Program-made: the position numbers and the translations under genes
Assembly (NCBI GenBank): GCA_030039525.1
Contig: JASHVI010000151.1
Location: 1 to 10,156, forward strand
Length of the DNA: 10,156 bases
DNA from: Thermoplasmata archaeon
Lineage (GTDB): Archaea > Thermoplasmatota > Thermoplasmata > Lutacidiplasmatales > UBA184
Reading direction: 5' to 3'
Shown here: positions 6,227-10,156 of the stretch, in pieces
Position numbering within the stretch: the stretch's first letter is position 1
Layout: every line of letters starts with the position of its first letter
Notes under the pieces: model-generated
Told to the model about the DNA's origin: nothing
Databases searched by the model: none
Seen by the model: only the letters and a program-made list of their open reading frames with translations

Positions 6227-6470
6227 ACTCGCCCGGAATCGAGGGGGCGACCCGCTCCCGCACGTCGCGGGAGTCCTCAGCCCCTGCCGGATCGTGGGTC
6301 CGTAGACCGGGAATGGCGGCTGTCGGTCGCGCCGTGGACCTGCTCGCCCGCGACCGTGTCCCTACGGAAGGGTGGGTAGCCCCAGAGCTTGCCGAATGCT
6401 CCGAGTCCCGCGAAGAGCGGTTCGACGGCGAGGGAGCCCCTGAGGGCGAGCGACCCTTGGAGTCCCCGAT
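6227..6470. other. Intergenic stretch between the DinB gene and the exporter
   Basis: No convincing gene on either strand. It contains a second hairpin-capable inverted repeat (CTCCCGC at 6255-6261 and GCGGGAG at 6267-6273, loop ACGTC). I see no tRNA or other RNA gene. It holds the 3' flank of the DinB gene and the upstream region of the exporter. Confidence 0.4.
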
Positions 6471-6992
6471 CTACGCGGACTTCGCGGCCGCCTCCTCGAA
6501 CGCCACCCAATCCAGGATCGGGGGCTCCACGTCGATCTGCCAGAGGAGCGCGTTCAGCTCCCCTCGGTGTTGCAGTGCGTGCTCGATGATGTGCAGGAGC
6601 GTTCCTCGAACCGGTGCCTCAAAGTCCTCATCCCACCAGGGAGGCAGTTTCGGCACGAGGAAGTTGCGGTCAAGGTGCTCGGGCCGGATCCGTGCGAAAA
6701 ACTGCTCGATCTGACGCCCGGTGGCCTCGTGGTAATCCCTTAGCTCCTGCACGGTCGGTCGCTCGGAGCAGCGCGGCTGACGCAGGGCCGGTCCAAACAG
6801 GACCGACAGGCGCTCGATCCACGAGGAGGTTCCGTCCAGCGAGTGCTTCAGGATCTCGACGAGCGTCGGATACGAGGCCCCGCGGTCGCGCGTCAACTCT
6901 TCGGGAGGCAGCTTGCCGAGCGTCTCAATGTATCCGCCGTCGGCCATCGTGTTGTAGGCGAACCACTTTCGAATCGACTCTACCTCGTCCAC
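6471..6992 (-). CDS. DinB-family four-helix metalloprotein
   Basis: DinB/YfiT-type proteins are small four-helix bundles with a three-His metal site; many are thiol transferases or damage-inducible proteins of unknown role. This one has 173 residues. The probable metal ligands are His 50 (in LVEILKHSLDGTSSWIERL), His 138 and His 142 (in HIIEHALQHRGELNALL), with the family's usual H-x3-H spacing in the last helix. The helix-loop segment RPTVQELRDYHEATGRQIEQFF (78-99) matches the third helix region. The C-terminus ILDWVAF is typical of the family. The GTG start at 6992 lies about 26 bases from a TATA-like box, so initiation is probably leaderless. It is divergent from the DHFR-like gene, sharing a 170-base control region. 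The specific function is unknown. Confidence 0.82.
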   Translation of the reverse strand: MDEVESIRKWFAYNTMADGGYIETLGKLPPEELTRDRGASYPTLVEILKHSLDGTSSWIERLSVLFGPALRQPRCSERPTVQELRDYHEATGRQIEQFFARIRPEHLDRNFLVPKLPPWWDEDFEAPVRGTLLHIIEHALQHRGELNALLWQIDVEPPILDWVAFEEAAAKSA

Positions 6993-7013
6993 GGTCCCCA
7001 GACTCTCGCGTGG

Positions 7014-7021
7014 CTATTTCA
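7014..7021 (-). promoter_or_regulatory. TATA-like box for the DinB gene
   Basis: The minus strand reads TGAAATAG, centred about 26 bases before the GTG at 6992. This is the AT-rich point nearest the gene in an otherwise GC-rich divergent region. Confidence 0.42.
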
Positions 7022-7132
7022 ACGGCAGTTCGAAGCGCCTGCAAGTTCGTCGCGAGAAGGCCGAGACGGGGCTCCGCTCTACCCCGGCGGACGGCCCCAC
7101 CGCTCCGAGAGGCCGGCAAGGGGGTTTGTCGG

Positions 7133-7141
7133 CTAGATATG
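7133..7141 (+). promoter_or_regulatory. TATA-like box for the DHFR-like gene
   Basis: CTAGATATG is centred about 27 bases before the ATG at 7164. It supports that ATG rather than the GTG at 7161 as the start, with a leaderless mRNA. Confidence 0.45.
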
Positions 7142-7163
7142 GGAGCACCGGTTTCCAGCCGTG

Positions 7164-7736
7164 ATGCGCCGAATCATCGTGGATGCGCTGATCTCCCTCG
7201 ACGGCTATCTCGCGGACGCGAACGGGGAGATTGATTGGTTCACCCAAGTGGAGGGCTTCAACCGGGCCGAGGGGGAGGCCTGGTCCCTCGAGATGCTTCG
7301 GCGAGCCGACACGATCCTGTTCGGCCGCGTCACCTTCGAAGGCATGGCCGAGTTCTGGCCCTCGGAGTGGGCCCGCACGAACATGGCCGAGATCGCGGGT
7401 CACCTGAACGGCTCTGCCAAGATCGTCTTTTCGAAGTCCCTGAAGACGACGGCGTGGGAGAACACGACGATCCTTCCCGCGCCGACGAAGGAGCTCGTGC
7501 TCGACCTGAAGCGACGCGCCGGGCGGGACCTGCTGGTGCTCGGGAGCTCGAGCGTGGTCTCCTCCCTGCTGCGGGATGGGCTGATCGACGAGTTCCGCAT
7601 CCGCATCGTGCCGGTGATCCTCGGGGCGGGCCGACCGCTGTTCAAGGACCAAAAGGAGCGCCATCAGCTCCGGCTGGTCAGCTGCCAATCGTTCACGACC
7701 GGAGTGCTGGCCGTCCATTACGAGCCGAAGACGTAG
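7164..7736 (+). CDS. Dihydrofolate reductase-family protein (RibD C-terminal domain type)
   Basis: This is an NADPH-dependent reductase-fold protein of the RibD C-terminal/YyaP-like group; the true substrate is not known for most members. From ATG 7164 it has 190 residues. Family motifs are SLDGYLAD (11-18), the nucleotide-proximal LFGRVTFEGM (52-61), KIVFSKSL (86-93), the Gly-rich LLVLGSSSVVSSLL (123-136) and LIDEFRIRIVPVILGAGRPLF (140-160). The stand-alone domain without a RibD deaminase half makes a direct role in riboflavin synthesis unlikely. A GTG lies immediately before the ATG (7161), so the start may be one codon earlier. It is divergent from the DinB gene and convergent with the M29-like gene. 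DinB and this family are often seen together among bacterial accessory genes, which suggests but does not prove transfer. Confidence 0.88.
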   Translation: MRRIIVDALISLDGYLADANGEIDWFTQVEGFNRAEGEAWSLEMLRRADTILFGRVTFEGMAEFWPSEWARTNMAEIAGHLNGSAKIVFSKSLKTTAWENTTILPAPTKELVLDLKRRAGRDLLVLGSSSVVSSLLRDGLIDEFRIRIVPVILGAGRPLFKDQKERHQLRLVSCQSFTTGVLAVHYEPKT

Positions 7737-7836
7737 CGGCCGCGAGACCCCCGAGGCGCGCCGCGGGGCCGGGACGGCGATCGAGACGATCGCGGGTCGA
7801 CGTTCGGCCTCGGGGGCGACGCTCGACCCGAGGGGC
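7737..7836. terminator. Structured intergenic region between convergent genes
   Basis: This 100-base gap between two stops holds several perfect complementary arms. They are 7748-7757 with 7807-7816 (CCCCCGAGGC/GCCTCGGGGG), 7777-7783 with 7787-7793 (GCGATCG/CGATCGC, loop AGA), 7793-7800 with 7823-7830 (CGGGTCGA/TCGACCCG), and 7808-7814 with 7827-7833 (CCTCGGG/CCCGAGG). Several of these compete. The position suggests a two-way 3'-end structure; there is no T-run. Confidence 0.4.
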
Positions 7837-8946
7837 TTAGAGGAGCCTTCCAGCGCGGACGACGGGCGTCCCGTCGATCGCCACGTCGGCGCCCGCGAGC
7901 GAGACCCAGCTCATGAAGTTCGAAGGGTTCCTTCCCTTCAGGTGGCCGTTTCTCCCGAGGGTGAGGGTCACGTTGCCGGCCTCGACGGTCTCGAGGTTCG
8001 GGACGTCCCGGACCGCCGGATTGAGCCCGAACATCAGGGAACCGGTGCGGTCCTTCCCCGCCGTGCCGACCCGGTACCGGAGATCGAACTCCCTCCCACC
8101 CTCCTCGAAGCGGTGCGCCGTGAGCCGTCCATCGGTAAACTCGAGCGTCCCCCCAGAGTCCCACCGCCACCAGATGTTGGTCCGACGGTTCGCGTGGATG
8201 CGCCCTTCGGCGGTCCGGGAGTCGAGGGCCACGTCGAGGCGTCCTCCGGGGATCTGCCCCAGCATGTCGCTGGGGCCGTAGTTCGGGTTCCGGGGGTGAG
8301 GGGTCCCGTCCTGCAACCTCGGGGTGAAACCGGCCAGCCCGACCTCCAGGTCGGTCCCGTTCGCGTGGGTGATCCGTACCTTGCGCCCACGCGAAAGCGC
8401 GCGGGAGAGCCGTGCCCCCCGGGCCGCGGTCTCCTTCGGGTCGGTGAGGCAGGCGCGCAGGATCTTCTCCTCCCACTCCGCTCGGTCGAGGCCCCACTGG
8501 CGTGCGCGCCCCTCCGTCGCGAACCCGAGGGTCACCCGCGCCCCGCGGAGGCCTGATCTTCGGGCGACCTCGTACCACGACGAGAACCAGTCGAGGGCCG
8601 CGTCGAAGGTCTTCTCGGGGATCTTCTCGAGCCGGTCCGTGTCGGCGGGCCCCCAGAAGTGGACATAGAGGTCCGTCGCCTTCAAGGCCGCCCACTCCGG
8701 AGCGCTGGTCCGGCCCAGCAGCCTGCTCTGACGCCGGTCGATCGCGCGCCACCACGCGTCCTCGTCCTCCTGGATGTGGAGGGTCCGGCCGCCGGCCCGT
8801 CGGATCGCGTCGACCATCGCGACCGAGAACGGCAGCGTGTGGTCCCACGATTCGACGATCGCGTTCTCCCCGGGCCGGACCTTGAGGTACTTCGTCACGA
8901 TGTTGTGCGCCGCGTCCCGCTGCAGCTTCGAGGGAGTCTGCGACAT
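7837..8946 (-). CDS. Aminopeptidase T (M29)-like protein, apparently without the catalytic metal site
   Basis: The 369-residue protein resembles the M29 metallo-aminopeptidases (AmpS, PepS, aminopeptidase T). The N-terminal half has VRPGENAIVESWD (23-35) and DLYVHFW (92-98). The mid-part has ITHANGTDLEVGLAGF (192-207), then QIPGGRLDVALDSRTAEGRI (231-250), and the end has MFGLNPAV (305-312) and MSWVSLAGADVAIDG (345-359). In active M29 enzymes the matching places carry Glu (PxGEVFT), Glu (GELGxGTNP), His (HIALG) and the H-x-D of HWD/HVDF. Here they read GGRLD, S303, T327 and S346/V348, so all five ligands seem lost. This alignment is from memory of the family. The fold may have been kept for binding rather than hydrolysis. 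It starts 3 bases after the AHSA1 stop, as third gene of the ArsR operon. Confidence 0.68.
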   Translation of the reverse strand: MSQTPSKLQRDAAHNIVTKYLKVRPGENAIVESWDHTLPFSVAMVDAIRRAGGRTLHIQEDEDAWWRAIDRRQSRLLGRTSAPEWAALKATDLYVHFWGPADTDRLEKIPEKTFDAALDWFSSWYEVARRSGLRGARVTLGFATEGRARQWGLDRAEWEEKILRACLTDPKETAARGARLSRALSRGRKVRITHANGTDLEVGLAGFTPRLQDGTPHPRNPNYGPSDMLGQIPGGRLDVALDSRTAEGRIHANRRTNIWWRWDSGGTLEFTDGRLTAHRFEEGGREFDLRYRVGTAGKDRTGSLMFGLNPAVRDVPNLETVEAGNVTLTLGRNGHLKGRNPSNFMSWVSLAGADVAIDGTPVVRAGRLL

Positions 8947-8949
8947 GGG

Positions 8950-9456
8950 TCAGTCCTGGGCCTCCGCGAGGATCCGGTCGAACGTGATGCACTGCGCGTT
9001 CATCATCGCTTCGAAGCTGGGCCCGGCCATCCGGCTGGGGCCGGTGCTCCGGACGCGCTTCCATCGGATGGTCAACCGGGTCGAGGTGCCGACCGGTTCG
9101 TACTCCTCGGTCTGGACCACCCCTCCATCGCGGACCGAGCTGGAGCGCCACGCGGTCACGATCCGGCGGTCGGCCACGATCTCGAGGAACTCCCCGAAGA
9201 AGCGATTCGAGGAGTCCCCCTCGCCGCGAACTCGGATCGTGAACTTGCCCCCGACGCGATACTCGAACTTCTCGATCGTCACCTTCGTGGGATCGTCGTC
9301 CCAGATCGCCGGAATGGTGGCCGGGTCGTTCCAGAGTCGGAACACCTTGGCGAGGGGGGCCCGGAAGATCCGGGTCATCTGCGTCTCCGCGTCGTCCGGA
9401 TACGAGAACTGGGCCGGCTCGGCCGCCTGCGCGCGGGCCTTGCTTCTCTCCGCCAT
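8950..9456 (-). CDS. AHSA1/SRPBCC (START-like) domain protein
   Basis: Members of this family have a helix-grip fold with a deep hydrophobic pocket for small ligands; most are uncharacterised and are commonly encoded right after an ArsR-type regulator. The protein has 168 residues. The N-terminal 20 residues are charged and probably flexible. The domain begins with MTRIFRAPLAKVFRLWNDPATIPAIW (27-52), where the first strand and the helix bearing V-F-x-LWNDP are typical. It continues with VTIEKFEYRVGGKFTIRV (59-76), FFGEFLEI (86-93), RIVTAWRS (98-105) and LTIRWKR (128-134), ending with the long C-terminal helix FDRILAEAQD. The ATG at 9456 follows the ArsR stop by 2 bases, with GGGAG 7 bases before it. 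It is therefore translationally linked to the repressor. The ligand is unknown. Confidence 0.87.
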   Translation of the reverse strand: MAERSKARAQAAEPAQFSYPDDAETQMTRIFRAPLAKVFRLWNDPATIPAIWDDDPTKVTIEKFEYRVGGKFTIRVRGEGDSSNRFFGEFLEIVADRRIVTAWRSSSVRDGGVVQTEEYEPVGTSTRLTIRWKRVRSTGPSRMAGPSFEAMMNAQCITFDRILAEAQD

Positions 9457-9458
9457 CC

Positions 9459-9812
9459 TCAGTCTCCCAGGAACGGCCGAGCGGAAGGGCGGAATTCGCC
9501 GGCGTCCTCCTCGACCAGTCTCCCCAAGCGGGACATACGTCCCTCGATGAGGTCCCGGTAGTCGCGCATCCACTCGTCGAGGTCCCGGAACGGCTGTCGG
9601 CGGAGCGAGTAGAAGCGCCGCTGCCCCTCCGCCCGCACCCGAACTAGTCCCCCCTCGTGGAGGATCCGTAGGTGGCGGGAAACGCCCGGCTGACACACGG
9701 AGAGGGAGCTCGCAAGAGCTCCGACCGTCCGCTCCCCGCTTCGCAAGCGCTCCACGATCCGCAGTCGGGTGCGGTCCGCGAGCAAGCCGAACGTCGATCC
9801 GGGACTCGGCAT
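9459..9812 (-). CDS. ArsR-type winged-helix transcriptional repressor
   Basis: This is a small DNA-binding repressor controlling its own operon (AHSA1 and M29-like genes). From ATG 9812 it has 117 residues. The wHTH spans about 7-70: FGLLADRTRLRIVERL (8-23), ERTVGALASSLSVCQPGVSRHLRIL (27-51) with the recognition helix at QPGVSRHL, and the wing GLVRVRAEGQRRFYSL (55-70). The C-terminal helix (75-102) should mediate dimerisation. There is a single Cys (C40) and no ELCVC metal motif, so metal sensing of the SmtB/ArsR kind is not supported. It belongs rather to the ArsR subfamily paired with SRPBCC proteins. Another ATG lies two codons upstream (9818). I chose 9812 because a strong TATA box centred at 9836-9837 is 25 bases before it, giving a leaderless mRNA. 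Confidence 0.9.
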   Translation of the reverse strand: MPSPGSTFGLLADRTRLRIVERLRSGERTVGALASSLSVCQPGVSRHLRILHEGGLVRVRAEGQRRFYSLRRQPFRDLDEWMRDYRDLIEGRMSRLGRLVEEDAGEFRPSARPFLGD

Positions 9813-9827
9813 GCCCATAGGTATGCC
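9808..9827. promoter_or_regulatory. Dyad GGCATGCC-CATA-GGTATGCC, candidate ArsR operator
   Basis: Two 8-base arms, inverted with 7 of 8 matching, flank CATA. The dyad covers the predicted transcript start and start codon (9812) of the ArsR gene, just downstream of its TATA box. That is a fitting place for an autorepressor to block transcription. The GGCATGCC arm is itself palindromic. Confidence 0.42.
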
Positions 9828-9831
9828 TGTG

Positions 9832-9841
9832 TTTATATAAA
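9832..9841 (-). promoter_or_regulatory. TATA box for the ArsR-AHSA1-M29-like operon
   Basis: TTTATATAAA is a perfect palindrome and the best archaeal TATA-box match in the window. It is centred about 25 bases before the ATG at 9812. Confidence 0.68.
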
Positions 9842-9842
9842 G

Positions 9843-10077
9843 ATTGACATATATTTCCGGGATTCGGGGGTTTGGGACCCGATTCCTCCGGGGTAGTCAG
9901 GGTCCGAAGCTGTGTGACTCTACGGGAGCTCCGCCAGCCATCTCGGGCGCCGTTCTTCGCCGCGATTCCGTCTCCCCCTCGAGACCCCGTCCGCCGGGTG
10001 GCGTGACGGCCCCGGCCGCCCGCGACCGGCCCAGCCGGACAGTCCAACGACGCGTCGGAGGGCCCGGTTCCCGATAC
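9843..10077. other. Intergenic stretch with a second TATA-like element and no clear gene
   Basis: About 235 bases without a convincing coding region. A second AT-rich element (ACATATATTT, about 9848-9857) lies upstream of the ArsR promoter. It could be an alternative promoter for that operon or, on the plus strand, for an unannotated RNA starting near 9876. No start codon opens a useful plus-strand frame there. I see no tRNA-type fold. Confidence 0.3.
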
Positions 10078-10155
10078 TTAGGACCGAGGCGGCCTCTTCC
10101 GTCGGTGGTCCCCGGGGCCACCCTTCGGGTCGAAAGCGACTACCACATTCGCACC
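10078..10155 (-). CDS. Possible C-terminal end of a protein entering from the right edge
   Basis: One minus-strand frame stays open from the window edge to a TAA at 10078 and reads GANVVVAFDPKG followed by a basic tail (DHRRKRPPRS). The GANVVV segment looks like a buried beta strand near a protein's end. Only 25 codons are visible, so no family can be named. The opposite strand has a rival reading: a plus-strand GTG at 10105, about 28 bases after a weak TATA-like CGATACTTAG, opening VVPGATLRVESDYHIRT. At most one is likely real. Confidence 0.33.
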   Translation of the reverse strand, partial: GANVVVAFDPKGGPGDHRRKRPPRS

Positions 10156-10156
10156 G

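Noticed and set aside
6409..6435. GGTTCGAC-like T-loop hinting at a tRNA
   Set aside because: The flanking bases do not form a 5-bp T-stem and no matching D-arm, anticodon arm or acceptor stem could be found.
6277..6510. 77-codon minus-strand ORF between DinB and the exporter
   Set aside because: No domain, no promoter or ribosome site, overlaps the DinB end, Gly/Arg-rich; likely chance.
7718..9151. Large minus-strand ORF overlapping the M29-like and AHSA1 genes
   Set aside because: The translation is Arg/Gly/Pro-rich and shows no motif; the M29-like frame in the same region has family motifs.
9457..10047. Long N-terminal extension of the AHSA1 frame up to 10047
   Set aside because: It runs antisense-free through the ArsR gene in another frame and reads as low-complexity sequence; the ATG at 9456 with GGGAG before it is the natural start.
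10105..10156. Plus-strand GTG-started partial gene at the right edge
   Set aside because: A weak TATA-like match and only 17 codons; it competes with a minus-strand frame of equal plausibility, so it is mentioned only as an alternative.
1..10156. CRISPR array, insertion sequence or integrase
   Set aside because: No regularly spaced repeats, transposase, integrase or terminal repeats were seen anywhere in the window.

Overview
The window looks like a piece of an archaeal chromosome from a GC-rich lineage. Three kinds of evidence point that way: an aTrm56-type tRNA methyltransferase (an archaeal family), a mevalonate kinase, and a YchF-like GTPase of the archaeal form with NKCD in its G4 motif. 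A further sign is that TATA-like AT-rich patches sit about 24-27 bases upstream of the start codons of several first-in-operon genes, implying leaderless mRNAs, while internal genes have Shine-Dalgarno-like sequences or overlap their neighbour. The proteins are rich in Arg, Ala and Gly but not strongly acidic, which argues against Halobacteria. An uncultured Thermoplasmatota-type lineage is my best guess, as inference only.

Layout. Bases 1-246 (minus) hold the start of a secreted protein that runs off the left edge. Bases 367-1928 (plus) hold aTrm56 and mevalonate kinase, overlapping as GTGA. Bases 1953-4305 (minus) hold a probable four-gene operon read right to left: a tandem ribbon-helix-helix regulator, a small Cys/His zinc-site ORF, a PduO-type cobalamin adenosyltransferase and a YchF-like GTPase. 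It converges on mevalonate kinase at an 18-bp GC palindrome. Bases 4548-6175 (minus) hold an ABC exporter (ATPase, then permease).

Bases 6471-7736 hold a divergent pair, a DinB-fold protein (minus) and a DHFR/RibD-C-type reductase (plus), separated by about 170 bases with one TATA-like element for each. Bases 7837-9812 (minus) hold an operon of an ArsR-type repressor, an AHSA1/SRPBCC protein and an aminopeptidase-T (M29)-like protein that appears to have lost its metal ligands. The last 340 bases hold no clear gene except a possible partial ORF at the very edge.

How the genes work together. The left part is housekeeping: tRNA modification, isoprenoid lipid synthesis, a translation-associated GTPase and cobalamin activation. 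The right part (from about 4.5 kb) is accessory: an exporter plus DinB, DHFR-like, ArsR and AHSA1 families, which are often seen in stress or xenobiotic response gene sets of soil microbes. The most unusual points are the tandem RHH protein under an AT-rich repeat-bearing promoter, the overlapping small zinc-site ORF, and the apparently dead M29-like protein under an ArsR repressor whose candidate operator covers its own transcription start.
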